From CAVQWH01 sp963717595 (lineage in GTDB: Bacteria > Patescibacteriota > Saccharimonadia > Saccharimonadales > Saccharimonadaceae), in the NCBI GenBank assembly GCA_963717595.1, contig CAVQWH010000001.1:558001-622000 (forward strand): a stretch of 64,000 nucleotides of DNA. Reading direction: 5' to 3'. The position numbers and the translations under genes were made by a program. Positions 18,740-28,575 of the stretch are shown piece by piece; positions within the stretch are counted from its first letter, which is position 1, and each line of letters begins with the position of its first letter. The notes beneath the pieces were generated by a model. The model saw only the letters and a program-made list of their open reading frames with translations, did no database searches and was not told where the DNA came from.

Positions 18740-19214
18740 TGCCACGTAAAGTTACTAAATCCCTACAACGTCAACTTAAACCGACCGTAAATACCAAAGC
18801 ACATTAGTACAACGCTTAATAAACAAGAGTATGCTTGATGGCAAGAAATTATTGGCTGAACGCCAGGTTTACAGGGCGCTGGAAATTGCTGCTAAGAAAC
18901 TGAAAAGTGAGGATCCTCTAGAAGTTTTTGAAGCGGCTTTAAGAAATATTTCACCCAACTTTGAAGTTAAAAGCCGCCGTGTGGGCGGGGCTAATTATCA
19001 AATTCCTTTTGCTGTGCAGGGGCATCGCCAACAGCATTTTGCGTTTAGCTGGCTAGTTCAATCAGCCCGAGCTCGCAAAGGCATGCCATATGAACAGCGG
19101 CTAGCTGCTGAAATTGTTGATGCTCATAATCAAACTGGCGCTGCGTTTAAGAAAAAGGAAGATACACATAAGATGGCCGAAGCAAACCGTGCTTTTGCTC
19201 ATTTCGCGCGCTAG
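18739..19214 (+). CDS. rpsG: 30S ribosomal protein S7 (frameshifted in this sequence)
   Basis: The product initiates 16S assembly at the 3' domain. It starts MPRKVTKSLQRQLKP and is then out of frame from CCGACCG at 18781. Restoring CCGGACCG gives PDRKYQSTLVQRLINKSMLDG and the rest (YRALEIAAKKLKSEDPLEVF, VGGANYQIPFAV, NRAFAHFAR). The reconstructed length, about 158 residues, is normal. The missing base lies in a GGACC site like most frameshifts here, so it is likely an error. fusA follows after 35 bases. Confidence 0.93.
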
Positions 19215-19249
19215 ATTAATTTAATTAGAAATTTATTTACAGGAAGAAT

Positions 19250-21331
19250 ATGGCAACAAAAAATATATCACTAGAAAAATTTAGAAATATTGGCATTATT
19301 GCTCACATTGATGCAGGTAAGACTACCACTACTGAGGGAATCTTGTACCGCACAGGCCTAAGCCACAAAATTGGCGCTGTTCATGAAGGCGAAGCTACGA
19401 CGGACTGGATGGAGCAAGAACGTGAACGTGGTATCACCATTACAAGCGCCGCTGTTACTTGTTTTTGGAAAGATCATAAAATCAATATTATTGATACCCC
19501 GGGTCACATCGACTTTACGGTTGAAGTAGAAAGAAGCCTGCGCGTACTGGATGGAGCAGTAGTCGTATTTGACGGCAAGATGGGCGTTGAAGCTCAGACT
19601 GAAACCGTTTGGCGCCAGGCTAATAAATATGGTGTGCCTCGCATTTGTTTTGTTAATAAAATTAACCAAACCGGCGGCGATTTTTACATGAGCCTCAAAA
19701 CTATCCACGAACGCCTTTCAAAACGCGCGTTGCCGATTCACTTGCCGATTGGTTTTGAAAAAGATATTTGTGGTGTAGTTGATCTTATTGACATGAAGGC
19801 CTACACCTATAAGGACTTTACGGACAAAGAGTTAGTGCAAGGCGAAATTCCGGAAGATATGGTTGAGAAAGCTAAAAATGCCCGCACTCTTTTAGTTGAA
19901 GCGGCAGTTGAAGCTGACGACAAGCTATTTGAGAAGTATCTTGAAGAAGGTGAAGAATCGATTTCTGAAGCTGAGCTAAAGAGTGCTATCCGAAAAAGTG
20001 TCTTAACTGGCGAATTCTTCGTGGTTACCGGCGGCGATGGCCGTGGCGTGATTGTAGAAAAAGTGCTCGACCTTGTGAACGATTATTTGCCTTCCCCAAT
20101 TGACATTGGATCCGTATGGGGTACTCATCCGAAAAGCGGGGACGAAGTTGAGCGCAAGCCGGATGAAAAAGAGCCTTTTGCGGCACTTGCTTTTAAGATT
20201 GCTAACGATCCTTTTGTAGGTAAGCTGATCTTTTTCCGTGTTTATAGTGGTAAGTTAACCGCTGGTAGTTATGTGCTTAATACGTCGACCGGTGAAAAAG
20301 AGCGTATAGGTCGCATTGTCCGCATGCATTCTGATAAACGTGAAGACATTAATGAAATTGCAGCAGGTGATATTGCCGCAGCTGTTGGCTTGAAAAATAC
20401 CACTACAGGCACAACTTTAAGTGATGTCAGCCAAAGCGTAGTGCTAGAGAACATAACTTTCCCAGAGCCTCCTGTAAGTATTGCAATTGAGCCTAAAACT
20501 AAAGCTGACCAAGAAAAAATGAGTATAGCTTTACAGCGCTTAGCCGAAGAGGACCCAACTTTCCGTGTTCATACTGATGAAGAAACAGGCCAGACAATTA
20601 TTAGTGGCATGGGTGAGCTACACCTAGATATTATTGTCGATCGCATGAAACGCGAGTTTAAAGTAGAAGCTAACGTAGGCCAACCGCAAGTTGCTTTCCG
20701 TGAAACAATTCGTGCTACTGCTGAAGTACAGGGCAAGTATATCAAACAGTCTGGTGGTCGTGGTCAGTATGGTGATGTGTGGCTACGCCTAGAACCAAAT
20801 GAAGCAGGTAAGGGTTTTGAGTTCGCAGATGAAATTAAAGGCGGGGTGGTTCCACAAGAATATCGTGCTGCTGTGCAAAGTGGCATCAAAGAAACTCTAG
20901 ACGGCGGCGTTATTGCTGGTTATCCGGTAGTAGATGTTAAAACTACTCTTTACGATGGTAGTTACCACGAAGTCGACTCCAGCGAAATGGCATTTAAGAT
21001 GGCGGCTTCAATTGCTACGCGTGATGGTGTTAAAAAAGCTAAACCAGTTTTGCTTGAACCTGTTATGAAAATTGAAGTTCTTACTCCTGAAGAATTTATG
21101 GGTGATGTAATTGGCGACCTTAATAGCCGACGCGGTCGGGTAGAAAGTATGGAAGATCGCATGGGCGCTAAAGTGGTGACTGGCTTCGTGCCTTTAGCTC
21201 AGATGTTTGGCTATACTACTGATCTTCGCAGCATGAGCCAGGGCCGCGCAGCTAGCTCAATGGAGCTTGCTCAATACGAAGAAGTACCACCTAATGTTGC
21301 TGAAGAGATTATCTCTAAACGCAATAACTAA
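19250..21331 (+). CDS. fusA: Elongation factor G
   Basis: The 693-residue translocase GTPase has G1 AHIDAGKTTTTEG (about residue 17), the G2/switch ERERGITITSAAV, G3 DTPGHIDFT and G4 FVNKINQTGGD. The last normally reads NKMDR, so the canonical Asp of NKxD is replaced by Asn here. Domains II-V follow, with GGRGQYGDVWLRLEP and GDVIGDLNSRRGRV. The gene has AGGAAG before the ATG and is the third gene of the str-type operon. Confidence 0.95.
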   Translation: MATKNISLEKFRNIGIIAHIDAGKTTTTEGILYRTGLSHKIGAVHEGEATTDWMEQERERGITITSAAVTCFWKDHKINIIDTPGHIDFTVEVERSLRVLDGAVVVFDGKMGVEAQTETVWRQANKYGVPRICFVNKINQTGGDFYMSLKTIHERLSKRALPIHLPIGFEKDICGVVDLIDMKAYTYKDFTDKELVQGEIPEDMVEKAKNARTLLVEAAVEADDKLFEKYLEEGEESISEAELKSAIRKSVLTGEFFVVTGGDGRGVIVEKVLDLVNDYLPSPIDIGSVWGTHPKSGDEVERKPDEKEPFAALAFKIANDPFVGKLIFFRVYSGKLTAGSYVLNTSTGEKERIGRIVRMHSDKREDINEIAAGDIAAAVGLKNTTTGTTLSDVSQSVVLENITFPEPPVSIAIEPKTKADQEKMSIALQRLAEEDPTFRVHTDEETGQTIISGMGELHLDIIVDRMKREFKVEANVGQPQVAFRETIRATAEVQGKYIKQSGGRGQYGDVWLRLEPNEAGKGFEFADEIKGGVVPQEYRAAVQSGIKETLDGGVIAGYPVVDVKTTLYDGSYHEVDSSEMAFKMAASIATRDGVKKAKPVLLEPVMKIEVLTPEEFMGDVIGDLNSRRGRVESMEDRMGAKVVTGFVPLAQMFGYTTDLRSMSQGRAASSMELAQYEEVPPNVAEEIISKRNN

Positions 21332-21417
21332 AATTTGATAATTCTCTCTACACTTTATATGTATAAATGAGTTATAATTATTAGTAGAATAAAACTACTA
21401 AAAGAGGGGAATAAAGT

Positions 21418-21975
21418 ATGACTTTGTGGATAATTATAGGAGCGATTGTAGTAATCGTACTTCTATTTATATGGATAGCCTATAACAGCTTAGTAAAACT
21501 AAACGTTCGAGTCGAAGAGGCATGGAGCGATATTACGATTCAGCTTAAGAGGCGACTTGATTTAATTCCTAATCTAGTTAACACAGTTAAGGGTTATGCA
21601 TCCCACGAAAAGCAAGTCTTTGAAGACGTTACCAAAGCTCGCACTCAGGCCTTGAATGCTAGCGGTGTCAAGGAAACCGCCCAAGCCCAAAATCAATTCG
21701 AAGGCGCTTTGAAAAGTTTATTTGCAGTAGCTGAAAATTACCCGCAGCTAAGAGCTACAGAAAACTTTCAACAGTTGCAACAAGAATTAGTAGACACTGA
21801 AGATAAGATTCAAGCTGCTAGGCGTTTTTATAACGGCGGTGTACGCGACCTTAATACTAAAATAAAAATGTTCCCCACTAACCTTTTTGCTAAAATGCTT
21901 GGTTTTAAAGAACGTGAATTTTTTGAAGTTGAAAACCGTGCTGAGGCTGAAAAACCAGTTGACGTAAAGTTTTAG
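21418..21975 (+). CDS. lemA: LemA family membrane protein
   Basis: The 185-residue protein has one N-terminal membrane helix (residues 2-20) and the LemA helical domain, with NSLVKLNVRVEEAWSDI, LKRRLDLIPNLVNTVKGYA and RFYNGGVRDLNTKIKMFP. The function of LemA is poorly known. It is often encoded next to HtpX-type proteases, as here, where htpX follows after 29 bases. An AGAGGGG ribosome site precedes the ATG. TTATAAT about 45 bases upstream is a likely -10 box. Confidence 0.88.
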   Translation: MTLWIIIGAIVVIVLLFIWIAYNSLVKLNVRVEEAWSDITIQLKRRLDLIPNLVNTVKGYASHEKQVFEDVTKARTQALNASGVKETAQAQNQFEGALKSLFAVAENYPQLRATENFQQLQQELVDTEDKIQAARRFYNGGVRDLNTKIKMFPTNLFAKMLGFKEREFFEVENRAEAEKPVDVKF

Positions 21976-22004
21976 TCTTTTTCTAAGGAGGTTATAGGCG
22001 GTTT

Positions 22005-22883
22005 ATGTACGAAGCCATTGCAGCCAACAAACGTAACACAATTTTAATTATGGTATTGTTTGTGTTGATAATTGGTGGCCTAGGATGGTTGGCGAGTGTG
22101 ATTTATAAAAACGCCTCTATTACTTATTTTGTGCTCGGCTTTGCTACGATTTATACGCTTATTCAATACTATGCAGCTGGAAAGTTAGTAGTGGCTATGA
22201 CTGGAGCTAAGCAAATTGAGAAAAAAGACAACCCGCGGCTTTATCGTACTGTAGAAAATCTTTCAATTACCACTGGTCTGCCTATGCCAAAGGTTTATAT
22301 TATTAACGATCCCGCACCAAACGCCTTTGCCACGGGTCGCAATCCTAAGAAAGCCATTGTCGCAGCTACTACCGGACTACTGGATATCATGAATGATACT
22401 GAGCTTGAAGGTGTAATTGCGCATGAGTTAGGCCATGTTAAAAACTACGATATACGGGTATCGATGATTGTATTCGGTCTAGTAAGCGCTATTGGCATGT
22501 TGGCTGACTTTTTCTTACGTATGCTCTGGTTTGGCGGCAATGATAATCGTAGGGATGTACCGCCTCAGATGATGATTTTTGGTATAGTAGCTATTATTTT
22601 AGCTCCAATTATCGCTGCTATGGTGCAAATGGCAATTTCGCGTCAGCGCGAATATCTGGCGGATTCTACTGGGGCGCTAACTACGCGCTATCCTGAAGGC
22701 TTGGCAAGCGCATTAGAAAAACTGCGCGAACATGCTAGGCCTATGCGTCGTCAGAATAGCGCAACGGCTCATCTGTTTTTTGCGAATCCCATGAAAGGAA
22801 ATTTCTTTAGTAAACTTTTTAGCACTCACCCGCCGCTTGAAGATAGAATTGCACGCTTAAGAAAAATGGAAGGTGAATTATAG
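22005..22883 (+). CDS. htpX: M48-family membrane metalloprotease HtpX
   Basis: The 292-residue integral membrane zinc protease takes part in membrane-protein quality control. The HExxH motif is in GVIAHELGHVKNYD (about residues 138-142), with the third ligand in RQREYLADSTGAL. Two N-terminal membrane helices and two around residues 155-210 frame the active site. The C-terminal FSTHPPLEDRIARL is conserved. It lies in a unit with lemA and ends 8 bases before the next gene. Confidence 0.92.
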   Translation: MYEAIAANKRNTILIMVLFVLIIGGLGWLASVIYKNASITYFVLGFATIYTLIQYYAAGKLVVAMTGAKQIEKKDNPRLYRTVENLSITTGLPMPKVYIINDPAPNAFATGRNPKKAIVAATTGLLDIMNDTELEGVIAHELGHVKNYDIRVSMIVFGLVSAIGMLADFFLRMLWFGGNDNRRDVPPQMMIFGIVAIILAPIIAAMVQMAISRQREYLADSTGALTTRYPEGLASALEKLREHARPMRRQNSATAHLFFANPMKGNFFSKLFSTHPPLEDRIARLRKMEGEL

Positions 22884-22891
22884 GTTTACTT

Positions 22892-23974
22892 ATGCCTCGT
22901 AAACAAAAAGTGGTTACAAAATCTGTAGAAGCTTCAAAATCCTCTAATTCTAAAAGTTCTTCTAATAAAGTATTTTGGGGAAAACGACAATTTAATAAGA
23001 TTAGGACTCGGCGTAGAAATTTTCTCAATAGGCGTCCTCATCGCAGTTTTATGTTGACGCGTCGCCGTGATTACAAGCGTGATTTTTATATGCCAGGATA
23101 TATTAGCTTTACTAATCAAGTATACAAAACCATATGGCAAAATCGCTGGCTATTTACAAAACTTTTACTTGTTTACATTATTTTAAGTGCTTTGCTTTTG
23201 GGTGTAATAAGTCAAGGAGACTATAGCCAACTAGCTAACAACTTAAAGTCCATAGGCAAAGACATTTCAGGTGGTGGAGCAGGACTAGGCTCGCAAACCT
23301 TAGCGTTATTCAGTGCGGTGGTCAGTGGTTCGCTTAATAAATCCCTCACCCAAGCTCAGCAAATTTACTCGGGACTCCTATTTATTATAAGTTGGCTAAC
23401 GATTGTTTGGTTGTTAAGACAAAGATTGTCTGGTAAAAAAGTCCGTTTGCGTGATGGAATCTATTCTTCAGGTTCACCGCTAGTCTCTACATTTTTAATA
23501 TTTCTTATAGTTATGGTTCAGCTTTTACCAATAGCTATAGGGGTTTTAATATATGGTGCGGCAAGCGCCAGCGGTGTGTTAAGCGGCGGAGTTGAGGCTA
23601 TGTTAGCCTGGATAGGAATAGCTCTTCTAGCAGTGCTTTCGCTTTATTGGCTAACCAGTTCATTAATTGGCATGGTTGTAGTCACTTTGCCTGGTATGTA
23701 CCCGCTGGCAGCGCTTAAATCATCCGGAGATTTAGTATTAGGGCGACGGCTTAGAGTAATGCTTAGGCTAATTTGGCTTGTCCTTAGCTTGGTGGTTTTG
23801 TGGCTTATTTTGTTAGTACCAGCTATTTTGCTTAGCGAACTTATCAACGTGTCTTGGTTGCCAATGGTTCCGTTAGTAGTCTTACTACTTAGCTCGTTTA
23901 GCGTACTTTGGGGAACCACTTACATATACTTGCTGTATAGGAGATTAATAGATGAGCCAGCAATCAGCGCGTGA
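22892..23974 (+). CDS. Unknown multipass membrane protein with basic N-terminus
   Basis: The 360-residue protein has about 75 N-terminal residues very rich in Lys and Arg (for example RRRNFLNRRPHRSFMLTRRR). About six membrane helices follow. The spacing and small-residue content resemble the membrane domain of glycerophosphodiester phosphodiesterase-like proteins, but there is no catalytic domain and I would not assign a function. The basic tail could bind nucleic acid or membrane lipid. The ligA start codon overlaps its 3' end by 23 bases, so the two are translationally linked. Confidence 0.6.
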   Translation: MPRKQKVVTKSVEASKSSNSKSSSNKVFWGKRQFNKIRTRRRNFLNRRPHRSFMLTRRRDYKRDFYMPGYISFTNQVYKTIWQNRWLFTKLLLVYIILSALLLGVISQGDYSQLANNLKSIGKDISGGGAGLGSQTLALFSAVVSGSLNKSLTQAQQIYSGLLFIISWLTIVWLLRQRLSGKKVRLRDGIYSSGSPLVSTFLIFLIVMVQLLPIAIGVLIYGAASASGVLSGGVEAMLAWIGIALLAVLSLYWLTSSLIGMVVVTLPGMYPLAALKSSGDLVLGRRLRVMLRLIWLVLSLVVLWLILLVPAILLSELINVSWLPMVPLVVLLLSSFSVLWGTTYIYLLYRRLIDEPAISA

Positions 23975-25979
23975 GAGAGTACAAAAACTACGAGACCAGC
24001 TTAACCAATATGCGTATGAGTACTACGTACTCGACTCGCCATCGGTAGATGACTCGGTATACGATAGTTTATTTGGCGAGCTGAAAGAGTTAGAAACAAA
24101 ATATCCCAAGCTTATTACTTCTGATAGCCCGACTCAACGTGTTGGCGGTGAGCTTCTTAGCGGGTTTAAGAAAGCGCAGCACTCAACTAGGATGTTAAGT
24201 TTAAATGATGTCTTTGACAGAGATGAAATTGAAGCTTGGGTACAAAGGATGGATAAACTTTTGCCTGGTCGAAAACATGAATTTTTTGTAGACCTCAAGA
24301 TGGATGGCTTAGCTTGCAGTTTAATATATCAGGACGGAATTTTATCTCAAGCTGTTACTCGAGGGGATAGTTTTGTTGGTGAAGATGTGACTTCTAACGT
24401 GCGTACTATTAAAAACGTACCGCTCAAGTTAAGGAAAGCAAAAAGCTTTGAAAATTTCTTAGAAGGCCGCACAGAAGTCCGGGGTGAGATAATTATGCTC
24501 AAAAAAGATTTTGAGGCTCTTAATCGCCAGCAAGAAAAAGCAGGGCTAGCTACTTTTGCTAATCCTCGTAATTTAGCTGCCGGAACCATTCGTCAACTTG
24601 ATCCTAAGCTGGTAGCCAAAAGACCCTTAAATTTTCGAGCCTATGATTTACTAAGAGAAGAGGAAGACGAAGTCCCAACCAACGTGCTTGCATATGAAGC
24701 TCTTTCGGCTCTAGGCGTTACTCGCAATAAGCAGGCCAAGTTGTTTACAAACGTTGATGATGTTATGAGGTTTGTAGATGAGTGGGGTAAAAAAAGAAGC
24801 GAGTTGCCATTTCATACTGATGGCCTAGTTATTAAAGTTAATGACAAAAAACAATTTAAGGATCTTGGAATTGTAGGCAAACAGCCTAGAGCAGCGGTGG
24901 CATATAAATATGCAGCAGAACAGGCTACAACAGTGGTTGAAGATATTGTTATTAGTATAGGGCGGACTGGAGCCGCCACGCCTGTAGCAGTTTTTGATCC
25001 AGTGCAAGTGGCTGGTACAACCGTACAGCACGCTAGCCTTCACAATGCCGATGAAATCGCTCGACTTGATGTGCGGGTTGGCGATACAGTAGTGATTTTT
25101 AAAGCCGGTGACATTATTCCCCAAGTTAAAAGCGTAGTTAAAGAACTTAGACCTAAAAATACTAAGAAGTTTAACTTTGAAAAAGCCCTAAAATCCCAAT
25201 ACCCTGAACTAACCTTTGAACGTCCTGAAGGTGAAGCTGTATATCGAGTTAAAGGTGCTACCTGCCCACTGCTCTTAAAACGTGCGGTTGCTCATTTTGC
25301 ATCCAAAGGGGCTATGGATATCGACACTTTAGGAGAAAAAAATGTAGAAGCTTTAGTAGATGCTGATTTAGTAAAAGATCCTGCTGACATTTATAAGCTT
25401 AAAAGTGAGCAGTTAATTAAGCTAGAAAGGTTTGCCGATATTTCAGCAAAAAAGTTAGTGGATGCTATTGCAGATAAAAAATCACCTGAATTACCCCGAT
25501 TCATATTTGGCCTTGGCGTTAGGCATGTGGGCAGCCAAACGGCAGTTGATTTAGCTGAAGAATTCGGCTCACTAAAAAAACTCCAAACCGCTACATTGGA
25601 AGATTTACTGAGTGTAGAAGGCGTGGGCTTAATTGTAGCGGAATCTATTTTGGCATGGTTTGCTGATCCGGATAATGAAGTATTGCTAAAAAAATTCCAC
25701 GAGTTAGGCGTTGAACCTACGTATAAAAGCCGATCTAGGGGCAAGTTAGCTGGCCAGAGCTTTGTTATAACAGGGACTTTAGGGAGCATGGGACGTGATG
25801 AGGCGGCCGAAAAACTGCGCAGCGTGGGAGCCACGTTCCAAAGTTCTGTCAGCAAAAATACTGACTTTTTAGTTGCTGGAGAGAATACTGGAGAAAGTAA
25901 GCTTAAAAAAGCTCGTCAATATAACACTAAGGTAATTAACGAGGCTGAGTTTTTGGAGATACTAAACGATGCCGGCTAA
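23952..25979 (+). CDS. ligA: NAD-dependent DNA ligase with degenerate zinc finger
   Basis: The 675-residue enzyme seals nicks in replication and repair. Domain Ia (YEYYVLDSPSVDDSVYD) is followed by the adenylation site DLKMDGLACS (Lys at about residue 118), an OB fold, helix-hairpin-helix repeats and a C-terminal BRCT domain (GQSFVITGTLGSMGRDEA). The zinc finger normally has four cysteines (CPxCG...RCxNxxCPAQ). Here only one remains, in RVKGATCPLLL, so zinc binding is probably lost. The C-terminus overlaps the next gene by 11 bases. Confidence 0.93.
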   Translation: MSQQSARERVQKLRDQLNQYAYEYYVLDSPSVDDSVYDSLFGELKELETKYPKLITSDSPTQRVGGELLSGFKKAQHSTRMLSLNDVFDRDEIEAWVQRMDKLLPGRKHEFFVDLKMDGLACSLIYQDGILSQAVTRGDSFVGEDVTSNVRTIKNVPLKLRKAKSFENFLEGRTEVRGEIIMLKKDFEALNRQQEKAGLATFANPRNLAAGTIRQLDPKLVAKRPLNFRAYDLLREEEDEVPTNVLAYEALSALGVTRNKQAKLFTNVDDVMRFVDEWGKKRSELPFHTDGLVIKVNDKKQFKDLGIVGKQPRAAVAYKYAAEQATTVVEDIVISIGRTGAATPVAVFDPVQVAGTTVQHASLHNADEIARLDVRVGDTVVIFKAGDIIPQVKSVVKELRPKNTKKFNFEKALKSQYPELTFERPEGEAVYRVKGATCPLLLKRAVAHFASKGAMDIDTLGEKNVEALVDADLVKDPADIYKLKSEQLIKLERFADISAKKLVDAIADKKSPELPRFIFGLGVRHVGSQTAVDLAEEFGSLKKLQTATLEDLLSVEGVGLIVAESILAWFADPDNEVLLKKFHELGVEPTYKSRSRGKLAGQSFVITGTLGSMGRDEAAEKLRSVGATFQSSVSKNTDFLVAGENTGESKLKKARQYNTKVINEAEFLEILNDAG

Positions 25980-26235
25980 TCCAGAGAGTTTAACGCCACC
26001 GCCTTGTGAGCCGGGCAAGTATATTCATTCTAAAACTAGGAAACCATATGAAGTTGTGGGAGTAGCATGCCATTCCGAAACTCTAGAATGGATGGTGGTA
26101 TATAAGCCGCTTTACGAGCACGAAGGGATGCCGGATATTTGGGTTCGGCCATACGAAATGTTTTTTGAGCAAGTTTCCATTAATGGCGTGAAGCGTCAAA
26201 GGTTTGAAAAAGCAGATAACAAAAACACACCCTAG
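25969..26235 (+). CDS. DUF1653-type small protein
   Basis: This 88-residue protein contains GKYIHSKTRKPYEVVGVACH, VVYKPLYEHEGMPDIWVRPYEMF and a C-terminal RFEKAD. It matches the short DUF1653 domain (YxHYKGxxYxVxxxAxHSET...VVYxxLY...WVRPxxMF). The biochemical role of the domain is not known. The frame overlaps the end of ligA by 11 bases. A bidirectional terminator follows directly. Confidence 0.82.
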   Translation: MPANPESLTPPPCEPGKYIHSKTRKPYEVVGVACHSETLEWMVVYKPLYEHEGMPDIWVRPYEMFFEQVSINGVKRQRFEKADNKNTP

Positions 26236-26260
26236 GAAACCAGAGTGCGTTTCTGTTTTT
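26223..26260. terminator. Bidirectional terminator
   Basis: AAACACACCC pairs with GAGTGCGTTT (two G-T pairs) and is flanked by A's on the left and CTGTTTTTA on the right. It separates the DUF1653 gene from the convergent RRM gene; the last codons of the former lie in its left arm. Confidence 0.75.
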
Positions 26261-26272
26261 AGTGGTAAGAAC

Positions 26273-26563
26273 TTACCAACTATTGCTTCGATTGTTATCG
26301 CGACTTGGACGCTCTTCACGCGGGCGAGCTTCGTTCACAACGATTTTGCGGCCATCAAGCTCGCTATCGTTTAGCTGTTCGATAGCTTTTGTGCCGTCTT
26401 CATCGTTTTCAAATTCAACGAATCCAAAACCCTTGCTTCGTCCACTGTTGCGGTCGGTTATCACTTTGGCGCTAGTCACTGGGCCGATACCTTCGAAATG
26501 CGCTTTTAGCGAATCGTCGTTTGTATCCCAAGACAAACTGCCAATAAAAAGTTTCTTTGACAT
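26273..26563 (-). CDS. RRM-type RNA-binding protein
   Basis: The 96-residue protein is a single RNA recognition motif. RNP2 is KLFIGSL (residues 4-10) and RNP1 is KGFGFVEF (about 44-51). A short basic, Arg/Ser/Asn-rich tail follows. Small glycine/arginine-tailed RRM proteins occur in cyanobacteria and many other bacteria and are often cold-induced; that is family knowledge, not seen here. The start is preceded by AAGGAACAG. Transcription is opposite to ligA. Confidence 0.9.
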   Translation of the reverse strand: MSKKLFIGSLSWDTNDDSLKAHFEGIGPVTSAKVITDRNSGRSKGFGFVEFENDEDGTKAIEQLNDSELDGRKIVVNEARPREERPSRDNNRSNSW

Positions 26564-26758
26564 TAACTGTTCCTTACTATTACTTACATGTCAGATCGAC
26601 CCGGTACATACCTTACTTTTATTAGCGATGAAGAAACTTCAATTCACTGAGAGCACGATATTACATTTCTGAACTTCTACAGTTAAGCATAATTGATGCA
26701 TAATTACTAGTAAAAATGCTTGTGTTATTGAGTAGACTGTGCAATCATAAACGTATTA

Positions 26759-26874
26759 GCTGATGCGCCAATGAGGCAGTAGGCTTTTAAAAACAAAAAC
26801 TTCCTAAACCCGCAGCCTCAGGGTGGGCGCGCAGCAGCTTTACCCAACACCTCTTTGCCAGAGGTGTTTTGTTT
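26759..26874 (+). ncRNA. Candidate structured ncRNA ending in a terminator
   Basis: GCTGATGCGCC (26759-26769) pairs with GGCGCGCAGC (26826-26835) with one bulged A. Inside, TGAGGC (26772-26777) pairs with GCCTCA (26815-26820), and TAGG pairs with CCTA around an A-rich loop. A strong terminator (ACACCTCT/AGAGGTGT then TTTTGTTTG, 26847-26874) follows. The 334 bases between the RRM gene and tRNA-Ala hold no convincing ORF. The 5' end of the RNA is unknown and may lie upstream of 26759. It does not fit SRP RNA or RNase P by eye. Confidence 0.45.
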
Positions 26875-26897
26875 GTTAGAATAAACCTATTCGTTAT

Positions 26898-26962
<65 letters not shown>

Positions 26963-26974
<12 letters not shown>

Positions 26975-28471
26975 TTTCGAATTTGTTAAAGAAGTTGCCT
27001 CGGGGCTTCGCCCCTCGGCATTGGTTTCCGCCAAGAAATTCCAGGGGGTTTTGAATTCCGCCAAAAGAATTCCCGCCGAAAGGCGGCGGTTCGAGCCGAT
27101 GGAAACAAGAAAATCTCTCATCCGTGAGGGATTTTCTTGTCTATAGAGATTTACGGCTTGGTTGGCTTCAATAATCCAGTTTCGCATGAGTTCGAGCCAA
27201 TGATTACCTTTTCGTTCAAAATCCGATAATTTTTCCTCAATTGTTTTATTTTCCGCCATTAAAATATTTTTCCGCTCTTGATATTCCGCAAGCTCTAACG
27301 CTTCGGCTAAATATGCGTCAGTTAGTCGTTCTAACTTATCTTTAATGGCGGAAATATTATTGCGGAGATTTTGAACGAAAAGGTCTGATGTGCGGCGGGA
27401 TTCCATATTTTCATTTTCCAATTTTTCTAAAAACTTTTCCCGCCACTCATCAGGCAAAGAAACTTTTTGACAAAGATTTTTCACTTGTTCGTTTAAAACT
27501 TCTTCCCGCAAAAAGCGATTTTCAGTGCATTGAACAGTTTTGCTCTTGTGGGTGCAACGATAATAAACAAACTTCAAACCGCTTTTTTTGATATGTCTTT
27601 CGGCAGTTATGGCATAGCCACAAATCCCACAAGTAGCAAAACCTAAATACTGAAAATTTTTTGCTCCTCGCTTTTTGCGGGGTTTTCCATTTTGAACAAG
27701 TGCAATCTGTATTTTGTCAAAAAGTTTCTTTGGAATCATTGGCTTGTGCGAACCTTGATGCACTTCGCCTCGGTAGTAAAAATATCCATAGTAAAAAGGA
27801 TTTTTCAAAACATGTTCTACCGAGGCGAGTGCGAGAGGTTTACCGCTTCGGGAGCCAACCAAGCCGAGAGAAAACATTTTGCGTTGAATAGCCGTGAGCG
27901 TATATTCGCCAGTAGCAAAAAGCTCCAATATTTCTTTTACTTTACCAAAAGTTTTTTTATCAGGTTCAATCGTTCGCAAGCGAGGTTCGTTAAAATAACC
28001 AATTGGAGCTTTTGCCGATAATTCACCACGGCGTATTTTTTGCCGAATACCACGCAAAATGTTTTCTCTTAAATTGTCGGTGTAATATTTTGCTTGTCCG
28101 AAAGCGACACTCAACATAAATTTTCCTTGGGGTGTCGCTTCGAACCAAAATGTCGGGAATTTTAGCGCAACAATTTTTAGCGTGTCAACAAAATATATGA
28201 CCTTGCCACCGTCAATAGAATTTCTCGCTAAACGGTCTGGATTCCACGCTAAAATTCCCGAGGCAGAACCTTTTTCAATTTCGCCAAGCATTTCGTTAAA
28301 TACTTCGCGACCAGGTTCTTTGGCTGTTTTGCTCTCGTAATACTCACGAACAATAAATAAACCCTGTTGCTTGGCGTATTCCCGAAGCTCCGTCAATTGA
28401 GCCTCAATACTCAAAACTTGGCGTTCTTCATCTTCACTTGATTTTCTACAATAAATAAAATATTTGATCAT
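26963..28471 (-). CDS. Large serine recombinase
   Basis: The 502-residue recombinase catalyses integration or excision between att sites. The resolvase domain (residues 1-150) has YCRKSSEDEERQVLSIEAQ with the catalytic serine, and ILAWNPDRLARNSIDGG. The recombinase domain (about 160-260; PIGYFNEPRLRTIEPD) is followed by a zinc ribbon with CGICGY and CTHKSKTVQC (about 285-320) and a coiled coil (about 370-440). The C-terminus runs through inverted repeat 1 and stops inside the tRNA-Ala gene, reading antisense. The tail therefore ends SKWWS here, while next to the central att site the same frame would end SKWW plus 16 more residues. Confidence 0.92.
26969..27092 (+). repeat. Inverted repeat 1, left copy (attL arm, encodes recombinase C-terminus)
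   Basis: These 124 bases are identical, in inverted orientation, to 28576-28699. On the minus strand they encode the last 40 or so residues of the recombinase (from NRRLSAGILLAEF to SKWW). The copy starts exactly at the CCACCA end of tRNA-Ala. Confidence 0.9.
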
Positions 28472-28575
28472 AGCTTCGGGAATTAAATTGATAAAAGGTT
28501 TTGCATTACACCGACAATTTGTAAATCTCTATTCATCGGCTCTTGTGCCTTTGGCACAATCCAAACTTTGTTTGG

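Noticed and set aside
26759..26835. SRP (4.5S) RNA
   Set aside because: The conserved GGAA tetraloop and symmetric internal loop are missing. The loop here is A-rich and about 19 bases long.
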